Below are positions 7,882-16,815 of a stretch of 64,000 nucleotides of DNA, piece after piece. The notes beneath the pieces are model-generated. The model did no database searches. It saw nothing but the letters and a program-made list of their open reading frames with translations, and was not told the DNA's origin. Source of the DNA: CAZUDO01 sp964618895 (GTDB lineage Bacteria; Desulfobacterota; Binatia; DP-6); the NCBI GenBank assembly GCA_964618895.1, contig CAZUDO010000008.1, positions 8,865-72,864 on the forward strand. Direction: 5' to 3'. Each line of letters starts with the position of its first letter. Within the stretch, counting starts at the first letter, position 1. The translations under genes and the position numbers were made by a program.

Positions 7882-8649
7882 TCAGCCGAGCATGATCATC
7901 CCGCCGTCCACGGGGATGCACTGCCCGGTGACCATCTTCGCATCGTCCGAGGCCAGCCACACCGCCGTCCCGGTCAGATCGTCCGGCTCGAGAGGCCGAT
8001 GGAGCGCCATCATGAAGTTCACGATCATGCCCATCATGTCCTCGGACACGATCTGCTTGGTCGCCTCCGTCAACGTCGGCCCCGGGGCGATGGCGTTCAC
8101 GCGGATGCCGTACTTGCCGACGCACCCCGCCATGAAGTGCGTCATGCCGTTGATGGCGGCCTTGGTCACGCTGTAGTGGAAGGAGGGCAGGTCATCGCCC
8201 TCGAACGGGATCTCGGGATGCATCCACGCGGCCGACGACGACTGGTTGATGACCGACCCGCCAGCGGCCGCCTTCATGTACGGGAACACCGCCCGGCACA
8301 TGAGCCAGGTGCCGAAGTAGTTCACGTCGAAGATCTTGCGCAGGTACTCGTAGGAGTAGTTCTGGTTGTCGATGCCGTAGAAGATGGCGGCGTTGTTGAG
8401 CAGCACATCGATCGTCCCGAACCGGTCGTGCACGGCCTTGGCCATGCGGGTGGTGTCGGTCGGGCTCGACACGTCGACGCGCTCGAATACGGCGCTGCCG
8501 CCGATCGACCGGGCCACGGCGGTGCCCGTGTCGGCGTTCACGTCGGCGACCACGACCGTCGCCCCTTCGTTCGCGAACCGGCGCGCGTAGGCCTCACCGA
8601 TCCCCTGCCCAGCGCCGGTGATGACCGCGACCTTGTCCTTCAACCTCAT
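7882..8649 (-). CDS. SDR family oxidoreductase
   Basis: 255 residues with TGAGQGIG (cofactor), VVVADVN after strand two (Asp, NAD-type), LLNNAAIFYG, catalytic Ser in INQSSSAAW, YSVTK and the terminal PVDGG. An insertion after the Ser (AAWMHPEIPFEGDDLPSFHY) is longer than in FabG and may shape the substrate pocket. The ATG at 8649 is preceded by a GAGGAG Shine-Dalgarno sequence at a good distance, which settles the start against an upstream in-frame ATG. It converges with the CoA transferase and may handle the same pathway; the substrate is unknown. Confidence 0.9.
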   Translation of the reverse strand: MRLKDKVAVITGAGQGIGEAYARRFANEGATVVVADVNADTGTAVARSIGGSAVFERVDVSSPTDTTRMAKAVHDRFGTIDVLLNNAAIFYGIDNQNYSYEYLRKIFDVNYFGTWLMCRAVFPYMKAAAGGSVINQSSSAAWMHPEIPFEGDDLPSFHYSVTKAAINGMTHFMAGCVGKYGIRVNAIAPGPTLTEATKQIVSEDMMGMIVNFMMALHRPLEPDDLTGTAVWLASDDAKMVTGQCIPVDGGMIMLG

Positions 8650-8725
8650 GGCAAACTCCTCCTCGTTGACGCACCGGACTCCTGTAGCCTCCCGAGGTCG
8701 GCGCCGACAAGAGCCGCGCAGGCCG

Positions 8726-9616
8726 CTACTGGCCAAGGCCGTCCAGCCAGGCGCGCATTTCCGTCCCCACCGGCCCCGGCTGCGCGAGCACGAAATGATG
8801 CCGGCCGGGGACCACCTCGAGCCGGCAGCGTGGCACGGACCGCACCAACGCCTCGCGCTCCTCGGGAGTCATCACCCAGCTCTCATCGCCCGCCAGGGCG
8901 AGCACCGGACAGCGCAAGCGCTCGACCATGGGGGTGATATCGCCGGCCCCGTCACCGTCCAGGGCGAGCACGGCGCGATCGAAGCGAAACGTCCACTCGC
9001 CGGGCGCGCGCTCCACCACCGCGTGATGCGCCAGGTCGTCGATCACGACCCTGCTCACCCCGGGCTCTTCGGGAACGAAGCGAAACGCGGCCAGCGCGGC
9101 CTCGCGCGTCGGGTAGCCCTTGCCCTCACGCTTGCCGACCATCGAGCCGCGCCAGCGCGCCGACATCTCGGGATCGACGTCGCCGAGACGCGTATCCAGC
9201 AACGCCAGGCCCCGCACGCGCTCGGCATGCGAGGCCGCGTACCACGCCGCCAGCCGCCCGCCCATGGAATGCCCGCCCAGGACCACGCGCCCGGGGGCAA
9301 GGGCGCCGAGAATGGCGGTCAGGTCTTCGGCGAAATCCCACAACTTGTAGCGCGGCGGCTCGGTCCAGTCGCTCTGTCCGTGCCCGCGCAGATCCGGGGC
9401 GATGACCCGCCAGCCGGGGACCAGGCGCGGCACCAGCACGTCCCACCAGTGCGCGTGGGCGCCGTTGCCATGCAGCAGCACGAGGGTCGGGTCGGCCGGG
9501 CGGCCCCAGACGAGACAGCGCAGCGCCAGGCGGTCGGCCGGCACCCGCACGGACTCGGGCAGCAGCCCGGCGGTGACCGCCGCGGTGCGGGCGTGGCCCT
9601 GGGCGATCAGGTCCAT
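8726..9616 (-). CDS. Alpha/beta hydrolase
   Basis: 296 residues. LVLLHGNGAHAHWWDVLVP carries the oxyanion HG, APDLRGHGQSDW follows, the elbow is GGHSMGGR, the acid lies near LALAGDESW and the catalytic His is in GRHHF. The order and spacing match the canonical fold. Members of this branch include haloalkane dehalogenases, esterases and ring-cleavage hydrolases; no residue visible here decides between them. Its first ten bases overlap the end of the TIM-barrel isomerase gene upstream. Confidence 0.88.
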   Translation of the reverse strand: MDLIAQGHARTAAVTAGLLPESVRVPADRLALRCLVWGRPADPTLVLLHGNGAHAHWWDVLVPRLVPGWRVIAPDLRGHGQSDWTEPPRYKLWDFAEDLTAILGALAPGRVVLGGHSMGGRLAAWYAASHAERVRGLALLDTRLGDVDPEMSARWRGSMVGKREGKGYPTREAALAAFRFVPEEPGVSRVVIDDLAHHAVVERAPGEWTFRFDRAVLALDGDGAGDITPMVERLRCPVLALAGDESWVMTPEEREALVRSVPRCRLEVVPGRHHFVLAQPGPVGTEMRAWLDGLGQ

Positions 9617-10251
9617 AGGGCCTGCACGCGCGCCACGGCGCGCGGCACGACGGCGTCGTAGCCCTCGGCCTCGATCGCGGGGCCGAGGAGCTCGATGTCG
9701 TACCAGCGCTCGTACCCCGCCGCCATGAGCGCACCGACGATGCGTGCCAGCGGGATGTCCCCGTCGCCGATGACCACGCGTTCGCTCGCGGTCATGGTCC
9801 CCACCTTGAAGTCACTCATCTGCACCAGTGCCACACGATCCGTCCGCGTCCGGATATTGTCGTAGAGTCGGCGCTCGATCCAGGCGTTGTTCAGCTCGAG
9901 CACGACCCCGAGCCAGGGTGACCCGATGGCGTCGACCACGTCGAGGGCCTCGTCGAAACTGTGCACGAAGGCGAGGTCCATGCGCAATTGGCTGGTCGGT
10001 TCGAGCGCCAGGCGGACCCGGCACGCCTCGGCCGCCGGAAGCAGGGCCTCTAGCAGCGGGCGGGCCCGGGCGCTGGCCTCCTCCCACGAGAGTGCGGGAT
10101 TGCCGCCCGGCAGCACCATCAGGCAGTCGGCCCCGAGAGGCGCGGCACCGCCGGCCGGATAGACCCGGGGAGGGGGAGCGTCAAGAGCGTGACGCCGAGC
10201 CCTGCCCTCGGGTAAGCTCGCGGCCGTGTCGGAGCCGACGCCCCGGGTCAT
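9607..10251 (-). pseudogene. Xylose-isomerase-like TIM-barrel protein, apparently lacking its 5' end
   Basis: The recognisable part begins around DCLMVLPGGNPALSWEEA and continues through LALEPTSQLRMDLAFVHS, GVVLELNNAW, VALVQMSDFK, VVIGDGDIP and WYDIELLGP. This is the second half of a sugar-phosphate isomerase/epimerase (AP_endonuc_2) barrel, with the metal-ligand Glu and Asp. The family is normally about 270-290 residues; the first 80-100 are missing. No ATG, GTG or TTG occurs in frame between 10141 and 10240. The only starts (ATG 10251 and beyond) lie inside the head-to-head membrane-protein gene. I infer a 5' deletion, though use of an unusual start cannot be excluded. Confidence 0.6.
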
Positions 10252-10468
10252 CACGCGCAGCCGGCACGAGCGTGAAGTCGCGCGCGCCGACCGCCGCTGG
10301 TTCGTGCTCACGCTCGGCGGCGCGATCGTGTTCCTCGGGGCCATCTTCGGCGCGCGCGCCCTCTACCATCTCACCGGGCCGCACCCGCAGGTGACGGTCT
10401 TCTGGCGCCGCCTGCGGCGCCTGGCACGTTGGGTGATCCCACGCTGGCGGCGCGGGCGGAAGTGGTGA
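10226..10468 (+). CDS. Small single-pass membrane protein, basic tail
   Basis: 80 residues: a charged N-terminus (RSRHEREVARADRR), one hydrophobic segment (about residues 25-46, WFVLTLGGAIVFLGAIFGAR), then a very basic end (RRLRRLARWVIPRWRRGRKW). Topology by the positive-inside rule is ambiguous because both ends are basic. I do not recognise it. It overlaps the truncated isomerase reading frame on the other strand and stops two bases before the end of the convergent Vgb-like gene. Confidence 0.5.
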   Translation: MSEPTPRVITRSRHEREVARADRRWFVLTLGGAIVFLGAIFGARALYHLTGPHPQVTVFWRRLRRLARWVIPRWRRGRKW

Positions 10469-10469
10469 C

Positions 10470-12203
10470 TCACGGTTCAACCCGGATGATGCGTGGCACG
10501 GCATCTTCGATCTGCCATCCGGGCAGGTTCGAGTTCGAGGTCCACACGGCACCGGCGGCGTCGAAATCGATCTCGCGCGTATAGGTGACACGGGTCGGGA
10601 GCGGGTAGACCGTGAACCGCTCGCTCGCCGGCTCGAAGCGGATGAGCGTGTCGGACTGCGTACCGCAGATCCAGACGGTGTCGGTACGACGGTCGACGTT
10701 GAGCGCGTACGGGGTCTCCGTGCCGCGGGGGTCGATGGGCAGCTCCCAGGTGCGGAACGCCCGCGTGTGCGGGTCGTAGTGGCCGAGCACCCCCGAGCTG
10801 AAGCCGGGGATCCAGAGCGTCCCGCGCGAGTCGAAGCGCAGCCGGCGCGGCGCCGCGAACGGGGTGTCGATCAACTCGATCGCGCCCGTCTCCGGATCCA
10901 GCCAGCCGATCCGGCTCGCATTCAGCTGGCTGAACCACACGCCGCCGTCGGGTGCGATGTCGATGCCGTACGGTACGGGCAGCGCCGGCCCGTCACCGGC
11001 GCGTTCCGGATCGAGCGTCACCCATCGTCCCAGCCAGAGGACCCACGGCACCGCTCGCACGGCGAAGGTCTCGCCCCAGCTGCGCGACGGCAGGCGGTAG
11101 GTCTGGCGCGCACCGGTCTTCGGATCGAGCATGGCGACGTGGTTCGAGACGGCGAGCGTGTACCAGGCGCGCCCGGCCGCGTCGAAACGCAGCGTGTGCG
11201 GGTAGAGCCCCTCCTCCTGCTCCCACACCGTGAAGTACTCGCTCGCCGGGTCGAAGCGGGCCATCTTGTTGCCGAGCGCCAGCGTCATCCACACACTGCC
11301 GTCGGGCGCCACCTGCACGCTGTGGGGGCCCACATGCGCGTCGGCGTTGATCGGGATGGGCTGGCTGGTGGAGAACACCCCGCCGGGGGGCGAGTCACCG
11401 CGCGGGATAGCGAACGTCCGCCGCTCACTCGTGCGCGGATCCAGCCGGACCAGCGTGTCCTCGGTCATGTCGACGGCGTACACGTGCCCGTCCGGATGGA
11501 CAGCCACGTCGTGCTGAAACGACGCCATCGTACCGACCTCCCACTCGGTGACCACCGCCCGCATGGCCGTCGCGTCCGGCGCGGGCGGCGGGGAGAAGCG
11601 CTCGCCCAGCGCGGGCACGTAGGAGGCCTCGTCGTAGGCCGCGTTGAGGGCCTCGGGGAGCACCGCGCGCACCCGGCTCGACAGGACGGCGCCCATACGC
11701 GCCATCAGCGCGAACACCTTGCGCCACTGTTCGGGATCGCGCTGGACGCGCGTCGCCCAGTTGCCCTGCTGGTGACAGAAGGTGCACTGCCGGCGGAACT
11801 CCTCGCGCGCGGCATCGTCGGGGAGACGCGCCATCGCAAGCGCGAGCCATCGGTTGGCCGGCAGCTGCCAGGCAAGCTCGCGCGGGTCGGTCTCGCGCTC
11901 CATCACCAGCGCGAGCGGCGGCGGCACGCTGCCATCGAGCCCGACCGTGAGCGTACGATCACGGTACCCGGGGCGGCGCGCCCGCACGTGGTAGATGCCC
12001 GGCTCCAGCGCCGGCAGGGTGAACCGCCCGGCCGCATCGGCGTACACGGTGGTCGCGCGGGCGAGCGTGGTGTGGCGGGCGGTCACGAACGCGCCGGCCA
12101 CCGGCTGGCCCGCGTCGTCGGTGACCCGTCCGCTCGGGACCGAGGTGGCCGCGGACGCGCTCACGGCCAGGGCGAGCCACGCGAGCGCACGGCCCGCGTT
12201 CAT
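10470..12203 (-). CDS. Exported virginiamycin-B-lyase-like propeller with carboxypeptidase-regulatory domain and CxxCH motif
   Basis: 577 residues. Residues 1-19 are a signal peptide. Residues about 25-100 form a carboxypeptidase-regulatory/transthyretin-like beta domain (SGRVTDDAGQPVAGAFV, DAAGRFTLPALEPGIYHVRA). Residues 140-144 are CTFCH, a c-type haem-binding motif. From about 185 on come repeated propeller blades such as LDPRTSERRTFAIPRG, ARFDPASEYFTVW and WLDPETGAIELIDTP, which resemble streptogramin lyase (Vgb). Proteins with this order are known from Acidobacteria and relatives, usually unassigned. Covalent haem would need periplasmic maturation, consistent with the signal peptide. The start overlaps the lipoprotein gene stop by four bases. 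Confidence 0.8.
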   Translation of the reverse strand: MNAGRALAWLALAVSASAATSVPSGRVTDDAGQPVAGAFVTARHTTLARATTVYADAAGRFTLPALEPGIYHVRARRPGYRDRTLTVGLDGSVPPPLALVMERETDPRELAWQLPANRWLALAMARLPDDAAREEFRRQCTFCHQQGNWATRVQRDPEQWRKVFALMARMGAVLSSRVRAVLPEALNAAYDEASYVPALGERFSPPPAPDATAMRAVVTEWEVGTMASFQHDVAVHPDGHVYAVDMTEDTLVRLDPRTSERRTFAIPRGDSPPGGVFSTSQPIPINADAHVGPHSVQVAPDGSVWMTLALGNKMARFDPASEYFTVWEQEEGLYPHTLRFDAAGRAWYTLAVSNHVAMLDPKTGARQTYRLPSRSWGETFAVRAVPWVLWLGRWVTLDPERAGDGPALPVPYGIDIAPDGGVWFSQLNASRIGWLDPETGAIELIDTPFAAPRRLRFDSRGTLWIPGFSSGVLGHYDPHTRAFRTWELPIDPRGTETPYALNVDRRTDTVWICGTQSDTLIRFEPASERFTVYPLPTRVTYTREIDFDAAGAVWTSNSNLPGWQIEDAVPRIIRVEP

Positions 12204-12688
12204 CGGGCACTCTCCTGGCGCGCGCGCGCCGGCACGATGAACTCCATGACGTTCGGCTCGCGTTCGGCGAGGTGCGCGCGCCCGGCGACGGTGTCGACCC
12301 GCCCGTCCCGCTCGACGACGATGCGGTACGGCACCTCCTGCGCACGTCCCCGGCAGACTTCGGGCAGATCCACGCCGACACGGTAGCGGCCCGGCGGCGG
12401 GTGCGTCCAGTGCACCCGCTCCTCGCCCCCATCCCGTTCGGCGTCGGCGCAGCGCGCGTCACCGGCGTACGCTCCCCCGCTGCGGGTGCGGGGCATGGCG
12501 TAGTAGGCGGTCTCGCGGTTCGGCTCGGTCACGTACAGATCCAAGTCCCCCGGGGCGCTCCAGACCAACGTCACGGTGAGCCCCGGAACGCCGGTGGGCG
12601 GCGGCAGCGGGATCGGGCGTGCCCGTCCGCAGGCGCCAAGCAAAAGCGCCGCACCCAACGTCCACCATGCGACCGGCCGCCCCCGCAC
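12200..12688 (-). CDS. Lipoprotein with YfaP/DUF2135-like domain
   Basis: 162 residues. The N-terminus MRGRPVAWWTLGAALLLGAC ends in a lipobox L-G-A-C (Cys 20), predicting lipidation and outer-membrane or periplasmic anchoring. The body has TLVWSAPGDLDLYVTEPN, the signature of the YfaP/DUF2135 family (a 'L.W.....DLDLHV..P' beta-sandwich), and ends PYRIVVERDGRVDTVAG. It is co-transcribed with the Vgb-like gene, with which it overlaps by four bases, so both may act together outside the cytoplasm. It is divergent from the NAD+ synthetase gene. Confidence 0.75.
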   Translation of the reverse strand: MRGRPVAWWTLGAALLLGACGRARPIPLPPPTGVPGLTVTLVWSAPGDLDLYVTEPNRETAYYAMPRTRSGGAYAGDARCADAERDGGEERVHWTHPPPGRYRVGVDLPEVCRGRAQEVPYRIVVERDGRVDTVAGRAHLAEREPNVMEFIVPARARQESAR

Positions 12689-12783
12689 GGGCCCATGGGT
12701 ACCAGGCGCTGGTGGCGAAGCTCAAGAACCCCGGGATACGACCGTACACCCGCTCCGGCTTCGCTCGGGCCGGGGGCCGGGCT

Positions 12784-14790
12784 ATGATGCCGGCCGTGGA
12801 CGCGGACTTCCTCGACATCCGGACACACGGCTTCGCCCGCGTGGCGGTGTGCGTCCCCGAGGTCCTCGTCGCCGACCCGGCCTTCAACGCCGACGCCCAT
12901 GTGCGGGTGCTACGCGACGTACACGCGGCCGGTGCGCAGTACGCGCTGTGCCCCGAGCTCGGCCTGTCGTCCTACAGCTGCGGCGACCTCTTCTTCCAGG
13001 AGCCGCTCCTGGCCGGGACGCTCGCCGCACTGGCCCGCGTCGCGGAGGCCACGGCGGACTGGAACCTGCTCTTCTCCGTCGGCGCGCCCCTGGTAGTGGA
13101 CGGCCTCCTCTTCAACTGCGCGGTCACGCTCTACCACGGCCGCCCGGTCGCGGTAGCGCCCAAAGCCTTCCCGCCCAACTATCGCGAGTTCTACGAGCTA
13201 CGCTGGTTCCACCCCGCCGCCGACGCGCGCAGCACCGAGACGACGCTGCTCGATGTCACGGTCCCCTTCGGCACCGACGTGCTGATCGCCGCCACGCATC
13301 TTCCCGGCTTCGTGCTCCACACCGACATCTGCGAGGACCTGTGGACACCGGTGCCCCCAGGCACCATCGCGGCGCTCTCGGGCGCGACCGTGCTCGCCAA
13401 CCTGTCGGCCTCCAACATCACGGTCGGCAAGTGGGAGTACCGCCAGCAGCTGGTCACCACCTCCGCCGCCAAGAACCTAGCCGTACAGCTCTACAGCGCC
13501 GCGGGCTTCGGCGAGTCGACGGCCGACCTCGCCTGGGACGGCCACGGGCTGGTCGCCGAACGCGGCGAGCTGGTGGGCGAGACGGCGCGCTTCGTCATCG
13601 GCGGCACGCACACGGTGGTCGACATCGACCTGCGCGCGCTCGCCGAAGACCGCCTGCGGCAGAGTTCGTGGGGCCAGAACGCGCGCATGCACGCCCGCGC
13701 GCTGCGCACCGTCCCCGTCGGCAGCCACGACGACGAGCGACCGGCACGCCTCTATCACACCTTCCGCCGCACGATCGCCCCGCACCCGTTCGTGCCCAGC
13801 GACCCCGCCCAGCGCGATCTCCGCTGCCGGGAGGTGTTCCTGATCAAAGCCACCGCCCTCGCCCGCCGCCTCCTGACCCTGCCGGAGGACGCGCGCCGCG
13901 TCGTGCTCGGCATCTCCGGCGGCCAGGACTCGACCGAAGCGCTGCTGGTGGCGGTGCACGCCATGGATCGGCTCGGGTTGCCGCGGACCCGCGTGCTGGG
14001 CGTCACCATGCCGGGCTTCGGCACGTCGACCCGCACGTACGAGAACGCGTGCGCCCTGGTCCGCGCGCTCGGCGCGACGCTACGCGAGATCGACATCACG
14101 AAGATCGCCGGCGACGTGTTCGCAGCTATCGGCCAGGATCCGCAGGTCGAGGACGTCACCTTCGAGAACGTGCAGGCGTGGGCGCGCAAGTTCCTGCTGT
14201 TCGCGCTCGCCTCCCGCGAGGGCGGCATCGACCTCGGCACCGGCGACCTGTCCGAGCTGGCCCTCGGCTGGTCCACCTACGGCGGCGACCACATGTCGCA
14301 CTACGGCATCAACGCCGGCGTGCCGAAGACGCTCGTCTCGGAGCTGATCCGCTGGGCCGCCGACGCGATCTTCGCGGACGAGCCCCGGGTGGCCGGCGTC
14401 CTGCGCTCGGTCCTCGACACGCCCATCAGCCCCGAGCTGCGCCGTCTCGGCGCCGGCGGCGAGATCGCGCAGCGCTCGGAAGACCTGATCGGCCCCTACG
14501 AGCTGCACGACTTCTTCCTCTACTACTTGTTGCGTTTCGGGTTCGGTCCCCGGCGCATCGCCCGCATGGCGCTGCACGCATTCGACGGGCGCTACACGCT
14601 GGCGGAGATCCGCCGCTGGCTGCTGGTATTCTTGGAGCGCTTCTTCGCCAGCCAGTTCAAGCGCGATTGCGTGCCCGACGCTCCCAAGGTGGGCTCGGGT
14701 GGCTCTCTCTCGCCGCGTGGTGACTGGCGCATGCCCGCCGACGCCTCGGTCACTGCCTGGCGTGCCGAGGCGGAGCGCCTGCCGGAATGA
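12784..14790 (+). CDS. nadE: Glutamine-dependent NAD+ synthetase
   Basis: 668 residues, the length of two-domain NadE. The N-terminal CN-hydrolase (glutaminase) domain shows the catalytic triad Glu58 (CPELGLSS), Lys127 (APKAFPPNYREF) and Cys183 (TDICEDLW). The C-terminal synthetase has the ATP-pyrophosphatase loop GISGGQDSTEAL and the GTGDLSELALGWSTYGGDHM segment that binds NaAD/NAD. It amidates deamido-NAD with glutamine-derived ammonia, the last step of NAD synthesis, in the cytoplasm. Two adjacent ATG codons (12784 and 12787) could start it. It stands alone and converges on infA with two bases between stops. Confidence 0.95.
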   Translation: MMPAVDADFLDIRTHGFARVAVCVPEVLVADPAFNADAHVRVLRDVHAAGAQYALCPELGLSSYSCGDLFFQEPLLAGTLAALARVAEATADWNLLFSVGAPLVVDGLLFNCAVTLYHGRPVAVAPKAFPPNYREFYELRWFHPAADARSTETTLLDVTVPFGTDVLIAATHLPGFVLHTDICEDLWTPVPPGTIAALSGATVLANLSASNITVGKWEYRQQLVTTSAAKNLAVQLYSAAGFGESTADLAWDGHGLVAERGELVGETARFVIGGTHTVVDIDLRALAEDRLRQSSWGQNARMHARALRTVPVGSHDDERPARLYHTFRRTIAPHPFVPSDPAQRDLRCREVFLIKATALARRLLTLPEDARRVVLGISGGQDSTEALLVAVHAMDRLGLPRTRVLGVTMPGFGTSTRTYENACALVRALGATLREIDITKIAGDVFAAIGQDPQVEDVTFENVQAWARKFLLFALASREGGIDLGTGDLSELALGWSTYGGDHMSHYGINAGVPKTLVSELIRWAADAIFADEPRVAGVLRSVLDTPISPELRRLGAGGEIAQRSEDLIGPYELHDFFLYYLLRFGFGPRRIARMALHAFDGRYTLAEIRRWLLVFLERFFASQFKRDCVPDAPKVGSGGSLSPRGDWRMPADASVTAWRAEAERLPE

Positions 14791-14792
14791 CC

Positions 14793-15011
14793 TCAGCCGC
14801 CGCGGAAGACGATCAGCCCGTGCGTCGGGTCGTAGGGCGAGACGGCGATCGTCACCCGATCCCCGGGGATGACGCGGATGTGGTAGCGCCGCATCCGACC
14901 CCCGATCTTGGCGAGGAAGTCCATGCCGTTGTCACCCTTGACGCGGTAGTTCCCACCGGCGAGCGCCTCGGTGATCGTCCCCTTGATCTGGATCAGGTCA
15001 TCGCGAGCCAA
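14793..15011 (-). CDS. infA: Translation initiation factor IF-1 with TTG start
   Basis: 72 residues forming the single OB-fold of IF-1: ARDDLIQIKGTITEAL, NYRVKGDNGMDFLAKIGG, MRRYHIRVIPGDRVTIAV and SPYDPTHGLIVFR all match the family. IF-1 binds the 30S A site during initiation. The start is TTG at 15011, where the canonical 'MA(K/R)xD' begins, and it is supported by a GGGGGAGG Shine-Dalgarno sequence a few bases upstream. There is no in-frame ATG near it. The gene is isolated from ribosomal protein genes, so it may be a second infA copy; that cannot be judged here. Confidence 0.93.
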   Translation of the reverse strand: MARDDLIQIKGTITEALAGGNYRVKGDNGMDFLAKIGGRMRRYHIRVIPGDRVTIAVSPYDPTHGLIVFRGG

Positions 15012-15124
15012 ATAGCCTCCCCCGAGCCGCGACCGCTTACCACAGCCCTCTCCACCCGGCAACGCAGTGCAGTGCCTACCCTGCCCATTCGGACGCGGCA
15101 CCCGCGCAGCGGCACCGACGCCAC

Positions 15125-16753
15125 TCATCCGGTGCGCTCGAGGCATAGGCCGCCGGCCTGCCGGGGGGGCCGCGTGGCCGCAAGCAGGGCGTCGGCCGGT
15201 GAGCCGCGGCGGACGAACAATGCCGCGGTGGCGTCGTCGTACGCGAGCCGCCAATCCGGTGCGCTCGCCAACCGATCGTGCACCGCGAACCGAGGACTCA
15301 CCAAGGCCAGATCGGTGCCGTACCGATCGAGCCCGTGGCGCCACTGCGAATCGCCATAGGCGAAGGCCATCTGCTCGGCGAGGACGGCCGGCGGATAGAC
15401 CGTCTCCCGGCGGCCGTCGATCGACACCCGCACACGCGGCCCGAGGTGCCAGATCACGTACTCGCCCCAGTCGAAGGCCACCGCGAGATTGCCGTGAATA
15501 CCGGCCGCACGCAGGTACGCGACCGCCGTGCGGGGCACGGTGCCTGGCTCGATCACAATGCAGCCGGCGCGCGAGAGACCGGCAGCGAGCATGGTCGCCG
15601 CCACGCCGAGCGTGGCGAGTGGCAGGGCGCGCGACCGGACCGGCAGGGCCACCTCGCCACGCGGCACGAACGCGGCGGCGACGAACGGTGCGCTCAGAAC
15701 GGCCGCGGCCAGGACCGCCAACGCCAGGTGGCGCCGGGCACCGAGCGCGGCCAGCACGACGAGCGCGAGCACGACGACGTGGACGGGATCGCGCGCCCGC
15801 CCCCGCGCGCTTGCCATCCAGACGCCGAAGACGAGCAGGACGAACACGCCGAGGCCGTCACCGAGGTTGGTGAGCGCGACGGGTTGCCACTCGGCGATCT
15901 CGACGCGGCGGACAGCGAGCGTCTCGGCAAAGAAGCGCCACAGGGTCACCCCGTACGGCGAGGCCAACGCCGCCGGCGCGTGCAGCGCGAGCACACCGGC
16001 GATCACCCACGTCATCCGTCGGCTCGGAGTCCCGCGCGCCAGTGCGGGAGGGAGCCGCCAACCGATCTCCCGGCACGCAACCTGCGCCAACCGAAGGCTG
16101 CCCCACGCGCACAGCACGCCGAGGCCGGCGACGACGCCACCGTGCAGGTTCACCCAGAGCGCGGTGAGGAGCGGCGTGCAGACGAGCCAGCGCCCATCGC
16201 CGTCGTCGGCGCGGGCCAGCGCGGCGACCAGCACGGTGAAGGCCGCGAAGGTGTACAGCTGTGGGCGCACGGTGACGAACCAGGGAAACCCGCCGACGAC
16301 CACCAACGCCGCCACCGCGGCGATCGCGAACGGCGCACCACCGGCCCGCGACACCTGGAGCCCGATCACGCTCAGCATCCCGACCAGCAGGAGAAGGCGC
16401 AGCGCCACCAACCCGCCCGGCCCGGCGGCCTGGAAGGCGAGGTAGGCCACGGCGTCGCTCAACCACTCGTGGTTGACAATCGATGCCCCCGGGGCGGTAT
16501 ACGAGAATGGGTCTGCACGCGGAAACCCCTCGGTCAGGGTCAGCCGCCCCATGGCCAGATGTCCCCACAGATCGGGATCGGCCATCGTGTGCAGGGTGAG
16601 CGCGGCCACCACACCGCACAACGCCAGGCCGAGCCACCACCCGGCCGGCCGTTTCTGGAGTCCGCCCACGCCCGAACCAAGCAACTGCCGTGCCGACGGC
16701 CGGTGGCCGTCCTGCCCCCCGGGGCCCGGCAGGATCGTCACCGGTTGCGACAA
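15125..16753 (-). CDS. Polytopic membrane protein, GT-C glycosyltransferase-like
   Basis: 542 residues with about ten hydrophobic segments. The first periplasmic loop carries ADPDLWGHLAMGRLTLTEGF and, after it, NHEWLSDAV; an acidic loop after the first membrane segment is the usual catalytic site of GT-C enzymes. The soluble end contains VAFDWGEYVIWHLGPRVRVS and DGRRETVYP. I know similar uncharacterised proteins in many environmental genomes but no proven reaction. The start is TTG at 16753, supported by GGGAGGG eight bases upstream. It is divergent from the methyltransferase/GT2/TMTC-like operon and may share its envelope role. Confidence 0.65.
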   Translation of the reverse strand: MSQPVTILPGPGGQDGHRPSARQLLGSGVGGLQKRPAGWWLGLALCGVVAALTLHTMADPDLWGHLAMGRLTLTEGFPRADPFSYTAPGASIVNHEWLSDAVAYLAFQAAGPGGLVALRLLLLVGMLSVIGLQVSRAGGAPFAIAAVAALVVVGGFPWFVTVRPQLYTFAAFTVLVAALARADDGDGRWLVCTPLLTALWVNLHGGVVAGLGVLCAWGSLRLAQVACREIGWRLPPALARGTPSRRMTWVIAGVLALHAPAALASPYGVTLWRFFAETLAVRRVEIAEWQPVALTNLGDGLGVFVLLVFGVWMASARGRARDPVHVVVLALVVLAALGARRHLALAVLAAAVLSAPFVAAAFVPRGEVALPVRSRALPLATLGVAATMLAAGLSRAGCIVIEPGTVPRTAVAYLRAAGIHGNLAVAFDWGEYVIWHLGPRVRVSIDGRRETVYPPAVLAEQMAFAYGDSQWRHGLDRYGTDLALVSPRFAVHDRLASAPDWRLAYDDATAALFVRRGSPADALLAATRPPRQAGGLCLERTG

Positions 16754-16815
16754 AGTTGCCGCCCTCCCCGGGGGGCTGTTGCTCCGCCCCGACCGCCACG
16801 GTAGAGCGCCGCCCC

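Noticed and set aside
5751..7895. 714-codon plus-strand frame running across the epimerase and CoA transferase genes
   Set aside because: It has no domain and is antisense to one gene and out of frame with the other; it is a GC-rich shadow.
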